Origin: a virus
Reading direction: 5' to 3' (one strand)
IMG/VR virus record: IMGVR_UViG_3300025426_000056
Location: 1 to 41,801 of that record
Length of the DNA stretch: 41,801 nucleotides
The notes under the pieces are model-generated. The model had not been told where the DNA came from, did no database searches, and saw only the letters and a list, made by a program, of their open reading frames with translations. A program made the position numbers and the translations under genes. Positions 20,907 to 30,678 of the stretch are shown here, one piece after another. Each line of letters starts with the position of its first letter. Within the stretch, counting starts at the first letter, position 1.

Positions 20907-23900
20907 TATTGATTCCCACTTGCTGTTTGACGGCGCGCTAATTCAGCAGCAGCTTGCCTCCGAATTAACTCGCTTTGCGCTTGTTGTTGAACCTGTGTAT
21001 TGGGTGTACTTTGCGTTGATTTTTGCGCTTCCGTACCAGCGGGTGGAATATAGAAAGGATTAGCTTTATCAAAATCCTTAGCAGCCTTAATTATATTATG
21101 TTTTGCAGGGTCCATTCCACCTAAATAGTCACCCTTTTGGATAATTTTATCAGCCTGAGGTACAATAGCATTTTGGATCATAAATTTAATTGCCCTCGCA
21201 TCAACGCTTGCAGCATCGGGAGAGCCGTTTTTTAACATTGCATTAAATTGCGAAACCCTTTGCTGGTCGCCACCAAGCGCAGCTTTTACGTTTTCAATGG
21301 CAAGCGGTGTAACGCCTTTTTTAATTTCATCATAAATAGCTGGATTTGTTATAAATTTATCGGTCCAACTAGAATCAACACCAGCACTATTTAAAACTTT
21401 AGCTACATTAGCTTTCCATTCAGCAATTCCACCAGTTTGAATACGGGGATTACCATCTTGGTCAAAGAGCGTATTTAATAATTGTTGTGCTGTGGCTTTT
21501 CTACTTACAGCTTCAGTTGATGCATGCATAGCATCATTTTGTGTTGTTAAGTTAGCTGTTTGTTGTTGTTTTCTGTTATCAGCATAAAGATCAGCCAATT
21601 TACTGACGTCAGCATTTTCAGTGGTATTTGCGGTTAACCTAAGTTGAGCGGCTTCACGTTGCATTTCATCGGCAGCATCTTTATTACCAGATAATCTAAA
21701 TTGATACGCTTGATTAGATGCATTATCGGCAGCGCGATTTAATTGTGCCGCCTGAGATGATGGATTTGAAGCGTAAGTTGAACGTAATTGTTGTATGTCA
21801 GAAATAGGATTTGACATAAGATAATCTTGATATGGGTCTTTAGGCTGACCATTAGTAGTGGGTTGTTGCCCAGAAGAAGGTTGTGCTTGCGCCTGTTGCG
21901 GCCCTTGCGCTTGTTGTTGTCCTTGTGCTGGAACTGGTTTTGTTTGCTGCGGCGTACCCCCAACTGGAGTGGGTGCAGAAGGTGCAGACGGCGCTTGAGG
22001 ACCAGCCAAAGAACCTAAGTTTGATGTACCACCCTTTAAAACATTTGGTAGGTTGGCATAAAATTGGTCAGATGGTATGGGATGATTAGGATCAAATTTA
22101 CTTACTGTCAAAAATTTCCCAGGATTTTTAGGATCTGGAACTGTTGTATAAGTGTTATTTATTAAATCAAATGTATTTTTCGCAATTTGGCTTTGCTGCA
22201 ATTGCTGACGTTGTGAAGCTTGAGCAGCGCCTCCAATACCTTGTAATATAGCCGCACCAAGATAACGACTTGGCGATGAAGCCATAGTACCCAAGCCAGT
22301 AGCCAGCGGAACAAGCCAATTTTGGTTTCGATCATACCAGTTTCCGACACTATCAGCGGCACTTCCAATTTGACCGAATATTCCTTGTGATTCTTGACCG
22401 CCAGCAAGACCTGGAGCAACCCGCGCTGTTTTTGGACTAGCGCCTGTTTGAGCCATAGATTGTGATGCCCAATTAATCAAATCCGAATTAGTATTCATCT
22501 TAGCTAAAAATGGATTTGATTCAATAGCTTTAGGGCTAACAGTGTCTTTTATATTAGCGTCTGGATCTGAAAGAACTTTTTTAGCACCCTCTGCACCAAG
22601 GAAATGAGCAAGATATGTATTTGTCAAATTTGGTTCAAAACCAGCATTTTGAAGTGAAGTTTGATTGTCTTTAATAAATCTTGCACCAGCTTGTGCATTG
22701 GCAACTGGATCAAATTTATCCTGTCCACTGCCGTATCTCTTCCATGTTCCATCAGTAAATTGGAAAAGACCACCCGCAGACGAATTTTGATTTTGTGCAT
22801 TTGGCGAAAATTGGCTTTCGTGCGCTGCTATGTGCAACCCAATTTGTGGATCAACCCCTTCTTTATTAAAAGCATCAGTGATAACATTTGGAATATATGT
22901 CTGAGCATTATCGCTGCTGTCGTCAGGTGGGTTTCCGACAACATTCCCTTCAGATCCATCGTGATGTTCACGCTGCGGAACAACACCACCATCCTTGAAT
23001 GGTAAAAACATTGCAGCTGGGCCAAGAGATGAAAAAAATGAACCTAAACCACTTCCAATGCTACCCATTAAACCCGTACCAGCAGCGGAAGCACCACCAG
23101 CACCAAGGCCAATATTTTCAGCTGTAAAACCAGAACCAAGAACAGAATCCAGTGTTCCCGCATTTGTTGCTGCATTGAATCCACCAGCTAAATTTCCAAG
23201 TCCGCCAGCCACATCAGAGCCAAGGCCATATAAACCTTTTAATGTGCTTGCTGCACCAAGAAGATTACCAGCTGTTGAACCTTGCCCGCCAGCCTGTGCT
23301 GTCTGCGCAGCTTTTAGCATTTGAGGTGATTTTTCGCCTTCTTTAGCTACTTCTCCAACTATGCTGTCCCCACCATAAGGAATAGCATGGTCTTTATTAT
23401 CATCAACTTCACCGCCATCATCATAATGATGACGGCCTATTACACCACCTCTTGCATTCCCAGAAGGTTGTTGTTGCGAACTATCTAACCAACTTTTAGC
23501 TTGGCTAATCAAACCAGGTTGTGCTGGAGTTGTATATGTTGACCCATCTTTTGTATATGATTGGGCTGGTGTACCCATAAGACCTTGCTTGGCCCAATTA
23601 AAATCACTAACACCTTCTTTTAAATCACCTATGTCGGACATTATTTGTTTTCCGACAGGCGCTTGTTGTGTGCTTGGCGTAGATGCTGTTACAAGCTTTG
23701 GTGTTGGCAAATTACCAGATGGGACCACACCCTTAGCGCCAGGCGTTGAACTGTTTTGCTGACCATACAGGCCGCCAGATGCGTAAGGTGCATACATCTG
23801 CGCACGGGCAGCAACAAGTTGTTGAAGATCCATAGGATCAACTAAACCGCCACCCGCAAAACCCAACCCAGCGTGTTCTGGGCCTACTGCCCCTCCTTGC

Positions 23901-24979
23901 GAATTAGCAACAAGGCCGCCAGCATAATAATGACCACGGCGAGCCGCTTCATCTGTGGCTTTGTCATAGTCAACGGTTTTGTACCCGTTTTGTTCCCCAA
24001 CGGCTTCTGGGTGATGCTTCTCGACATCTTGTGCGACAAGACCAATTTGTTTAGGACCATGTTGCCCCTTATAACGGAATTTAACAATCTTCTGACCATC
24101 GAAGGTCTTACCAATTGTTTGTACATCTTCCTTGAGTCGTTCATCAGAGAAAAATGGTGCGGGACCAGTAGTTGTTGTAGTTGATCCAGATAACGCACCA
24201 GTGCCTTCTGCAATGTTTGCGAGAAATTGTGCCGTCTGGAATGGGTATCCCTGTTGTTGCAGGAATTGATTGTAGAGGGCTGTAAGGCCAGCCTGTTGGG
24301 TTTGCTGTGGTACTGTACCAGCGGTAAGCGCAGCCTGACCACCAGTGATGGCAGCGTTTTGTGCGGCTGTGCCAAGACCGCCAATGGCCTGACCTGCTTG
24401 TGATAGACGAGCAAGGTTTGCCTGTTGTGCGGCTAAATCAGCACCCTGTTGTTGTGCAGCAACATTTTGTGCTTGGGTATATCCAGATTGTAGTTGGCCA
24501 GCTAATGCTTGCTGGTTAGCAAGATTTTGCTGATAAGCCAAATTAGAAAGGCCAATATTACCACGATCACCGCCAAATGCTCCCTGTGTAGCTTGCTGAC
24601 CTTGTAATTGCGAAGCTTGTTGCGCATTTTGCATTTGTTGCGCGGCGAGAGTTGTACCCACCACATTTTGCAAATATGGCGACATATATTGATTTGTATT
24701 TAATTGACCCAAATTAGCGGGGCCAGCACCAGCCATTGTTAAGCCAGTCGCAACATCGTAATAAGGCTGTGCGCTTCCCATATTAGACTGGATCTGATTA
24801 ATGCCAGACTGTTGCGTTTGATTAATTGGCGCAACGAAAGCGTTAGGATCAGTGGAATATTGCTGGAACGGAGTTTGGGCGACCTGTTCAGCTTGGGCGT
24901 TAACTGCGTTATATCTCGCTAGCACCTCGGGAGGTATACTCACAGTTGACGATGAGGTACTCGTTTTGCCGCCGCCCAT
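20906..24979 (-). CDS. Giant virion protein with internal S74-like domain and SLT lysozyme domain
   Basis: A 1357-residue protein. Residues 12-60 hold the familiar phage opening VSIPPEVLARYNAVNA and TPFQQYSTDPNAFVAP; residues 100-260 are Gln/Ala-rich helices. At 276-350 there is an S74-like segment (SDERLKEDVQTIG, IGLVAQDVEKHHPEAVG) lying inside the chain rather than at its end. At about 697-850 an SLT transglycosylase domain follows, with AAHESQFSPNAQ giving catalytic Glu721 and GGLFQFTDGTW downstream. The rest is Pro/Gln linker and helices. Likely a tail or ejection protein that opens the peptidoglycan at entry. Confidence 0.8.
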   Translation of the reverse strand: MGGGKTSTSSSTVSIPPEVLARYNAVNAQAEQVAQTPFQQYSTDPNAFVAPINQTQQSGINQIQSNMGSAQPYYDVATGLTMAGAGPANLGQLNTNQYMSPYLQNVVGTTLAAQQMQNAQQASQLQGQQATQGAFGGDRGNIGLSNLAYQQNLANQQALAGQLQSGYTQAQNVAAQQQGADLAAQQANLARLSQAGQAIGGLGTAAQNAAITGGQAALTAGTVPQQTQQAGLTALYNQFLQQQGYPFQTAQFLANIAEGTGALSGSTTTTTGPAPFFSDERLKEDVQTIGKTFDGQKIVKFRYKGQHGPKQIGLVAQDVEKHHPEAVGEQNGYKTVDYDKATDEAARRGHYYAGGLVANSQGGAVGPEHAGLGFAGGGLVDPMDLQQLVAARAQMYAPYASGGLYGQQNSSTPGAKGVVPSGNLPTPKLVTASTPSTQQAPVGKQIMSDIGDLKEGVSDFNWAKQGLMGTPAQSYTKDGSTYTTPAQPGLISQAKSWLDSSQQQPSGNARGGVIGRHHYDDGGEVDDNKDHAIPYGGDSIVGEVAKEGEKSPQMLKAAQTAQAGGQGSTAGNLLGAASTLKGLYGLGSDVAGGLGNLAGGFNAATNAGTLDSVLGSGFTAENIGLGAGGASAAGTGLMGSIGSGLGSFFSSLGPAAMFLPFKDGGVVPQREHHDGSEGNVVGNPPDDSSDNAQTYIPNVITDAFNKEGVDPQIGLHIAAHESQFSPNAQNQNSSAGGLFQFTDGTWKRYGSGQDKFDPVANAQAGARFIKDNQTSLQNAGFEPNLTNTYLAHFLGAEGAKKVLSDPDANIKDTVSPKAIESNPFLAKMNTNSDLINWASQSMAQTGASPKTARVAPGLAGGQESQGIFGQIGSAADSVGNWYDRNQNWLVPLATGLGTMASSPSRYLGAAILQGIGGAAQASQRQQLQQSQIAKNTFDLINNTYTTVPDPKNPGKFLTVSKFDPNHPIPSDQFYANLPNVLKGGTSNLGSLAGPQAPSAPSAPTPVGGTPQQTKPVPAQGQQQAQGPQQAQAQPSSGQQPTTNGQPKDPYQDYLMSNPISDIQQLRSTYASNPSSQAAQLNRAADNASNQAYQFRLSGNKDAADEMQREAAQLRLTANTTENADVSKLADLYADNRKQQQTANLTTQNDAMHASTEAVSRKATAQQLLNTLFDQDGNPRIQTGGIAEWKANVAKVLNSAGVDSSWTDKFITNPAIYDEIKKGVTPLAIENVKAALGGDQQRVSQFNAMLKNGSPDAASVDARAIKFMIQNAIVPQADKIIQKGDYLGGMDPAKHNIIKAAKDFDKANPFYIPPAGTEAQKSTQSTPNTQVQQQAQSELIRRQAAAELARRQTASGNQ

Positions 24980-25002
24980 ATTAAACTCCTAATTTCCGCT
25001 GA

Positions 25003-25497
25003 TTATACAGCAGATTTATCCTTCCAACCACCAGTTTTAGCGCCATATAACCAATATGCCCCGTGCGGTTCGCCAAACTGACGTTGATACAATCGAACTT
25101 TACTTTCAGCCCGATTAGAACTTAAGATTCCAATTACCAAGGGGATGCCAAGCTTATCGGCAGCGGCCTTAGCAAACTCACACATTTTACGTGCGCGACC
25201 ACCCTTGGCGCTGCGGTAATCTGGATGGACGAAAATGGCCCGTTCAATCAAGGTCAGATCATCCGAATACCACATTGGTTCTGTGCGAAGAAGGATTGCC
25301 GATTCGAATTGTTTACCTGGCGCACCAATGATTCCAACAATTCCCCGTTCCAGATTAAGTGCTGCCCAAATCTCAGCAAGCAACTTGGTTGGATTCGGGT
25401 TAGTCAAACCATTCTCCTCACACGCAGCCAACGCTAATTGCATCATGCCATCAACGTCGTCTTTAGTGCCAACACGCACTTTTACTTCATCACTCAT
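25003..25497 (-). CDS. GNAT-family N-acetyltransferase
   Basis: A 164-residue GNAT-like protein with FVHPDYRSAKGGRARKMCEF as the acetyl-CoA binding motif A (RxxGGRA type) and a basic C-terminus. GNAT genes inside structural operons are common in phages of Alphaproteobacteria; the target is unknown and may be a virion or host protein. AGAGAGGGTCT precedes the ATG. It lies directly upstream of the giant virion protein. Confidence 0.8.
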   Translation of the reverse strand: MSDEVKVRVGTKDDVDGMMQLALAACEENGLTNPNPTKLLAEIWAALNLERGIVGIIGAPGKQFESAILLRTEPMWYSDDLTLIERAIFVHPDYRSAKGGRARKMCEFAKAAADKLGIPLVIGILSSNRAESKVRLYQRQFGEPHGAYWLYGAKTGGWKDKSAV

Positions 25498-25515
25498 AGA
25501 CCCTCTCTCTATGGG

Positions 25516-26232
25516 TTAGTTCTTTTTTGGTCCTGGAAGATTTTTGAGTGTCTTCACAGTTTTCTTGCGTTGTTCACGCACGAATTTGTCTAATGTGTCA
25601 TGGCCCTTATTAATGTCACCACCACCAATCCAAGTAACGTCATCTGGGTGGATAACAAATTCCCCACCAGCAGCCACAATCGGAACAGGCGAATCACTTG
25701 TTAATGCCCCACCTTTTGCTTTCTTAACTTGGGGTTGTCCGTAAGGTGTGCCAGGCGCGCCATATGGCATTGAACCACCGCCATAAAGTGGACGATTAAA
25801 GATGCTTTTAGCGACCTTAAAACCAGCTATTGTATTACCTTCACCCATTGAGGAAATAATATCGGCAGGAATAACATAAGATCCGCTTGCGACATGGATG
25901 GGTAGATGATCTGTACGGCCAGCAACTTGGCTATGAATAGGGCCAACATGAATGCGATTGGTTGTGACCTTAGCTTCTGGTGGCTTAACAGGCTTTGGCG
26001 ATGCTGGTTTGGGCATTGGTGCAGAATGGAACATACCAGCTTGCGGCTTGGTCGTCTGCATAATGAAATTGGGTGTATGTCCGCCAAAAGCACGATGGGG
26101 ACGCTTTTTAGACACTTCGCGGGCTGTGCTAAGGGCAGCGGCTATCGCTTGCTTAATCGGATGGCCCGAATGAACAAGTTCGGAAATATTGCTGGATATA
26201 GCCTTACGCGAAGACCCTTTGATCAGCGGCAT
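25516..26232 (-). CDS. DUF6496-type virion-associated protein
   Basis: A 238-residue protein starting MPLIKGSSRKAISSNISELV, HSGHPIKQAIAAALSTAR: the short DUF6496 N-terminal motif seen at the front of phage proteins. Later HVASGSYVIPADIISSMGEG and PVPIVAAGGEFVIHPDDV repeat a beta-strand pair that I recognise from conserved virion-region proteins. It ends in a basic Lys-rich tail. Likely structural or assembly role, not proven. Confidence 0.75.
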   Translation of the reverse strand: MPLIKGSSRKAISSNISELVHSGHPIKQAIAAALSTAREVSKKRPHRAFGGHTPNFIMQTTKPQAGMFHSAPMPKPASPKPVKPPEAKVTTNRIHVGPIHSQVAGRTDHLPIHVASGSYVIPADIISSMGEGNTIAGFKVAKSIFNRPLYGGGSMPYGAPGTPYGQPQVKKAKGGALTSDSPVPIVAAGGEFVIHPDDVTWIGGGDINKGHDTLDKFVREQRKKTVKTLKNLPGPKKN

Positions 26233-26275
26233 ATTAATTCCCCAAATGTTCCAGCATAATACACGATTTTCCCGC

Positions 26276-26623
26276 TTAAGAATAGATAAGTGTGAGGACT
26301 TGTGAAGTTCCAGGCGTTACGACAATTCCATTAACCACGGGGATATTAAATTCATATACCCCAATAGCTTCTGGTATGGATGCTATAATAGATGCTGATG
26401 TGGCTGTTGTTGTATTGGCGGCGTCATAAATAGCACCATTTGTCGAACCAGCTGTTGTTACGCTTACCCGAAGAACACGCGCAGCGCCTTGGACAACAAC
26501 TCGTTGTGCAGATACCGCAACGGCTGTTTTATTGCCGTTTAAAGCCAAGCTTGTTTGGGACGACGTGTTTAGTGCCGTAACAATGTTTTTGGAGGTGGTG
26601 AAAATATCGTCTAAACTTGCCAT
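26276..26623 (-). CDS. Small beta-rich structural protein (115 aa)
   Basis: MASLDDIFTTSKNIVTALN leads into Val/Thr-rich beta strands with an AGSTNGAIYDAAN turn and VVTPGTSQVLTLIYS at the end. I recognise the type as a short conserved protein next to the large connector-region gene in phages of this group. It shares one base with that gene (TAATG). Confidence 0.7.
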   Translation of the reverse strand: MASLDDIFTTSKNIVTALNTSSQTSLALNGNKTAVAVSAQRVVVQGAARVLRVSVTTAGSTNGAIYDAANTTTATSASIIASIPEAIGVYEFNIPVVNGIVVTPGTSQVLTLIYS

Positions 26624-28740
26624 TAGTACCGTCCATCTGGTTGGAAGCGATACCTAATACCGCCAAGCCGCCACCACGAACCAACGTCATTGCTGTTTAT
26701 TTGTATAGAAACCAAACGGCCACGGAACCGAGGACTTATAAATTCTGTCCCTTGAGTTAACGTGTAAGGTCCGTAAGAACGGGGCGTGTCGCCTGGATAA
26801 TCCGTAACATAGAATGTTAATTGGACTGTGGCAGTCGGGTTTTGGTACACCGCGCCGCCATTAACATTCCCGTTGTAATAACCCCATTTCATATCAGGCC
26901 ATACCTGATCTATGAAGTTTTTCACATTAGCCTCTGATAGGGCAAAGTAACCCGTTTGGAAGCTTGATTGCATTGGTTGGTTATTAACGCCATTATAAGC
27001 TGCGTCTGGAGATGTTTCGTGCTGGTAAATATATTGATCAGAAGATGCGCCAATGGGTGGTCCAAGCACACTTTGATTGATCCAAGCGGTGCGAGATAAC
27101 GTACCAAAATCCCATTGTTGCATATATACGTTGTATTTAACGTAAGCGTTAACTTCGCCGCCATCGCTAATATTTGGATAGAACCAAGAAATTTCGCCAA
27201 AGTTTGAGTTGACTGCAACTCTTATTTTATTAAGGTTTGTCTCATCCAAATCTTGGAATATCACGTCCCAAATTGGGCATGGGAGCGGGACAACGCCAGC
27301 TGATGAGTATGTCCAGAATTGGCTTTGCCCCATCCAGTAAACAACATTATTCAGCGATGCCGCAGCTTTTCTGGAAATTAATCCGCAGCCCGTACCTAAT
27401 TCGTTAAATGAATAAATATATGGCTGATTAATATATTGCATTGACCAAAGGCCAATATCGGTCCAGATCAAACCTTGTTGCTGAGCCTGAATTGCGCCAA
27501 CAATCTTAGAACCTTTAGGGATGCGATAAGAACCAGCCTGATTTGTAGTCAATGCAATCCAGCTTGTTGTGCTGGTAAAATCATTAATATCTGACCACCG
27601 AACAAGCAGTGGGTCTTGTATGCCATTTAATGTGCTGCCCCACGCTACAATTTGGCGTTGAGGCATAGCCACAAAGATACCATCATTGACGACAGGGCCA
27701 GCATTATCAACGATAGCTGTTGGGTTACCAGATGTTGGGTCCCAATAATAAATAGCGCCACCGACTGGGCAAGCTATCAAAATTTGGCCCCAGTTATCCA
27801 TTGTCCAGTCTGTTGGCTGGATTGGATTACCTGTGGTCGGAACTACAGCTGCCCCTGCACCATATGCACCAACGCCATAAGCACCAATGCCATAACCCGT
27901 ACCAGCGGGAACTGGTCCTGTGCCAATATAATAATCGTATTGCGCCGACCCGCCATTTTCAGAACCAGTGGTCGTAGATGACGCTGTTGTTGATCCTGTA
28001 ATAACGAAATTATTAGCATCAGTTATACTTTGGACAGTATAATTACCGAAGAAAGTAATCCCACCAACAGTTGTTGAAACCAAAACTGGGAATGTATTTC
28101 CAGCAACATATCCATGATTATTTAGGGTGACAGTAACTGTTGCACTTCCACTGGTGACATTAAAAATAGGGACAGCGCCACCATTAGTAACAGTGCTAGT
28201 AGCATAAGCGGGACCACCAAGTGCATTTGTTGCCAGAATGTCAAACGTGCCTGTTCCAACTGTAATTGCAGGATAAAAACCGTAGAGTATAAGACCACCA
28301 ACGGAAATTTGAGTTTTGATAAATACTGAATCATAGCTGGTGATAGTAGCGCCTGAATCATTAATTGTTACAACATTACTTCCAGATGTAGTGGAAACAG
28401 ATACTGGGGTAACATTGTCCTCTATGGTACGAGGAGTGATGTTTTGGCGGCTACCATTTGATATGACGCTTAATGTGTTTGTATTTCCAGCACCATATTC
28501 CGCACCAACAGCAAGCCAAGCTTTAGAATTAGTGTCTTCCCATGCCCACAAAGCGCGAACAATTGAACCTATTTTATTGGGAAAATAAGTTAGCCAGCCG
28601 CCAAGCTTTTGAACCAAACCAAAACCATTACGATCTGGGACAAAACGCACAAGGTTAGTGAATGAAAGTCCCGCTTGATTTAAAGCAGGGGTTTCATTTT
28701 GATCGACACCAGGAGTAATTTTTACCTGTGCGTGGGGCAT
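26623..28740 (-). CDS. Large conserved structural protein of the neck/tail region (705 aa)
   Basis: Starts MPHAQVKITPGVDQNETPAL and contains LVRFVPDRNGFGLVQKLGGW. This start is well known to me from large proteins of alphaproteobacterial phages and prophages, which lie in the position of P22 gp10-like stabilisation proteins. The body is rich in beta strands with bulky aromatic residues. It probably plugs or extends the neck, but the exact role is inferred from position and composition. Confidence 0.7.
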   Translation of the reverse strand: MPHAQVKITPGVDQNETPALNQAGLSFTNLVRFVPDRNGFGLVQKLGGWLTYFPNKIGSIVRALWAWEDTNSKAWLAVGAEYGAGNTNTLSVISNGSRQNITPRTIEDNVTPVSVSTTSGSNVVTINDSGATITSYDSVFIKTQISVGGLILYGFYPAITVGTGTFDILATNALGGPAYATSTVTNGGAVPIFNVTSGSATVTVTLNNHGYVAGNTFPVLVSTTVGGITFFGNYTVQSITDANNFVITGSTTASSTTTGSENGGSAQYDYYIGTGPVPAGTGYGIGAYGVGAYGAGAAVVPTTGNPIQPTDWTMDNWGQILIACPVGGAIYYWDPTSGNPTAIVDNAGPVVNDGIFVAMPQRQIVAWGSTLNGIQDPLLVRWSDINDFTSTTSWIALTTNQAGSYRIPKGSKIVGAIQAQQQGLIWTDIGLWSMQYINQPYIYSFNELGTGCGLISRKAAASLNNVVYWMGQSQFWTYSSAGVVPLPCPIWDVIFQDLDETNLNKIRVAVNSNFGEISWFYPNISDGGEVNAYVKYNVYMQQWDFGTLSRTAWINQSVLGPPIGASSDQYIYQHETSPDAAYNGVNNQPMQSSFQTGYFALSEANVKNFIDQVWPDMKWGYYNGNVNGGAVYQNPTATVQLTFYVTDYPGDTPRSYGPYTLTQGTEFISPRFRGRLVSIQINSNDVGSWWRLGGIRYRFQPDGRY

Positions 28741-28744
28741 TTAA

Positions 28745-29569
28745 TTACCTTGTAGGTGTAGCAGCAACTGGAGAAGATAAAGAAGTCCACGCAGATGCGG
28801 CAAACTTCTTACGAAACTCTTCTTCAATTGCCTTTTGTTTAAGTGCCTGATACTGACCCTCATAGCTTTGCGCCATTGCAGGATCATCCGACTCACGCCC
28901 AAAGTTGCGTTGATATGCAGAGATGTAGACCATTGATGCCATGATCAAAAGATCAGGCAAGTAGGTGCTGATAAATGTTGTCGAACTATTTGCCAAGCTT
29001 GATGTGGCAAATTGATAAAGAGACTGTGTGCGAATTGTACCTGTTAATAAAACAGGATACGATGAATTGGGGTATGGTCCGACAATAATATTTTGTGACG
29101 TATTTCCACTAGATGCAGCGTCTCCACCATAAATTGCAAAAAAAGTCGGAACGGCAGTGTAAGAACTGTCATTATAAACATTTTGTATGTATTCCTTCGA
29201 TGTAGGGGTAAGGGGCAATGTTGCAGTGCCAGATACCACACTTACGGTCTGAAGGGTAACAAAATCATTAACAGATATAGAAAGAATGTTATTTCCTGAA
29301 GAAAATGTATAGTTTGGGTTGCTAGTTACGGATTGCGATAGATCCAAATCACGTTGAATGCGCAACTCAGCGTAATTCAGCATTTGAGGAATCAAATTAT
29401 TAAAATTGGTGTCAGGCTGCGATAATGTGCCGCCATAAGCCACATTTGCCAAATAAGTAATGCCATTAATTGTTGTATTAGTTGTAGGTGTAAAAATATC
29501 AACAACGGCCATCGTACCGATCTGGTTAATGTACCCATTGTACGTTAGCGCATTTGTTGGAACTGACAT
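28745..29569 (-). CDS. Phage adaptor-like structural protein (274 aa)
   Basis: YAELRIQRDLDLSQSVTS at about 65-85 matches the adaptor/connector protein pattern (NAELRIxRDLDL). The C-terminal half is helical with a basic KKFAASAWT tail. Likely joins the neck or stabilises packaged DNA, from position between the neck protein and lysis genes. It shares one base with the spanin gene upstream of it (TAATG). Confidence 0.7.
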   Translation of the reverse strand: MSVPTNALTYNGYINQIGTMAVVDIFTPTTNTTINGITYLANVAYGGTLSQPDTNFNNLIPQMLNYAELRIQRDLDLSQSVTSNPNYTFSSGNNILSISVNDFVTLQTVSVVSGTATLPLTPTSKEYIQNVYNDSSYTAVPTFFAIYGGDAASSGNTSQNIIVGPYPNSSYPVLLTGTIRTQSLYQFATSSLANSSTTFISTYLPDLLIMASMVYISAYQRNFGRESDDPAMAQSYEGQYQALKQKAIEEEFRKKFAASAWTSLSSPVAATPTR

Positions 29570-29772
29570 TACTTAATACCTTTGCAATAAGCTTGGCGAC
29601 GAGCATTGTTTTCTTTTACGCCACGTATTGTCTCGTCAGTGTCCTTTGGTGACCAGCTGATACCAGTCCAGACAGTGCAAGCACTACTTCCGTTCAAAGG
29701 AATCTGGGTCGCGCAACCTTGCAGGATTAGCGTCAACGGAATCAATAGCATCCCCAGCTTTAACGGCTTCAT
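29569..29772 (-). CDS. Rz1: Rz1-like outer-membrane spanin lipoprotein
   Basis: From the ATG at 29772 (TTGGAGAAAGTCG ahead) a 67-residue lipoprotein precursor is read: MKPLKLGMLLIPLTLILQGC is a signal peptide with lipobox LQGC, modified Cys at residue 20. The mature part is 47-48 residues. It overlaps the Rz-like gene out of frame by 89 bases, the classical Rz/Rz1 arrangement. The pair fuses inner and outer membranes at the last step of lysis in Gram-negative hosts. Confidence 0.75.
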   Translation of the reverse strand: MKPLKLGMLLIPLTLILQGCATQIPLNGSSACTVWTGISWSPKDTDETIRGVKENNARRQAYCKGIK

Positions 29773-29923
29773 CGACTTTCTCCAAAGATTGCGTGTTTTC
29801 CTTGTTAATGTATGCGTTAACAGCATCGGTGCTAATTTTATAATACACCCCCGTCAACACTAGCACAACAATAATTGCTGCGCCTACATATCTCCCTATC
29901 GGTGTCAGGAAAAAGGCAAACAT
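29684..29923 (-). CDS. Rz: Rz-like inner-membrane spanin
   Basis: A 79-residue protein with one N-terminal transmembrane helix (YVGAAIIVVLVLTGVYYK, residues 12-29) and a charged periplasmic part rich in Asp, Glu and Lys, the Rz topology. GGAG eight bases before the ATG. The lipoprotein gene starts inside it in another frame. It lies directly downstream of the endolysin gene, as spanins usually do. It is shorter than lambda Rz. Confidence 0.7.
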   Translation of the reverse strand: MFAFFLTPIGRYVGAAIIVVLVLTGVYYKISTDAVNAYINKENTQSLEKVDEAVKAGDAIDSVDANPARLRDPDSFERK

Positions 29924-29924
29924 C

Positions 29925-30674
29925 TTAAACTCCGTGTTCCTCTAAATGCTTTGATCTAAAGTACCAGATGGCGACTCCGCACAAGACGATAATTGCGAAC
30001 ATGTCGAAAGTCGTATTGGAAAGAAGGCTTTGTATCTGGGTAAATAGATCGTTTGCTGATTGCGCCTGACCAACATAGTCTTGCGCATTGCTGGTAAGGG
30101 TTTTAGCTGCACCAGCCACGCCAAGCGCAGAAGTTGCCAAGGCTGTATTCCCCTGTTTACTGTCCGCCATTGTCTTGGTTGGCGGTGTGTCAGGGGTAGC
30201 GCGATGTTCCTGCTCTTCAATGGGTTTGCCACCCGTTGTCCACCATTCCGATTCTGCGTTGCGGCGGCGTACCAAGCCTGGGAGGACTTTCCCACCACCC
30301 CGTGTCCATTTTTGTAATTCTGTTGGGACTTTTTCAAACTGACCTGCATTGACGCATTTCAAAAGAGTTGAAGATGCAAGGTTTCCCTTACCAGCATTAT
30401 AGCAAAAATCGACCAAAACATCGAACTGATGCTGAGTTAATTCAACCTTCACCAGAGATTTAACATCGTTCTCAAACCTAACCATGTCAGCGGCTAAGAT
30501 ACGATTAGCATCCTCTTGGGTAATCGTCATGCCTTCCTTAACTTCAGGCGCGCCAGCCGCAGAAGTGTGTCCATATCCGATGGTTAAAATACCAGCAGGA
30601 CAGCGGTAGGCAGTCAACTTGCAGCCTTCAAATGGCTTTGTGAGGGCGTTTAAACCACCTTCGGACATTTGCAT
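29925..30674 (-). CDS. GH24 lysozyme endolysin with C-terminal membrane segment
   Basis: A 249-residue muramidase. FEGCKLTAYRCPAGILTIGYGHT aligns with the GH24 active site: Glu16, Cys25 and Thr31 sit at the positions of T4 Glu11, Asp20 and Thr26. Cys in place of Asp is known for endolysins of the R21/P1 type. The rest of the lysozyme domain runs to about residue 150, followed by a Thr/Pro linker and a strong C-terminal transmembrane helix (FDMFAIIVLCGVAIWYF). No N-terminal signal or SAR helix is seen, so export must rely on a holin or the C-terminal anchor. Confidence 0.85.
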   Translation of the reverse strand: MQMSEGGLNALTKPFEGCKLTAYRCPAGILTIGYGHTSAAGAPEVKEGMTITQEDANRILAADMVRFENDVKSLVKVELTQHQFDVLVDFCYNAGKGNLASSTLLKCVNAGQFEKVPTELQKWTRGGGKVLPGLVRRRNAESEWWTTGGKPIEEQEHRATPDTPPTKTMADSKQGNTALATSALGVAGAAKTLTSNAQDYVGQAQSANDLFTQIQSLLSNTTFDMFAIIVLCGVAIWYFRSKHLEEHGV

Positions 30675-30678
30675 GGAA

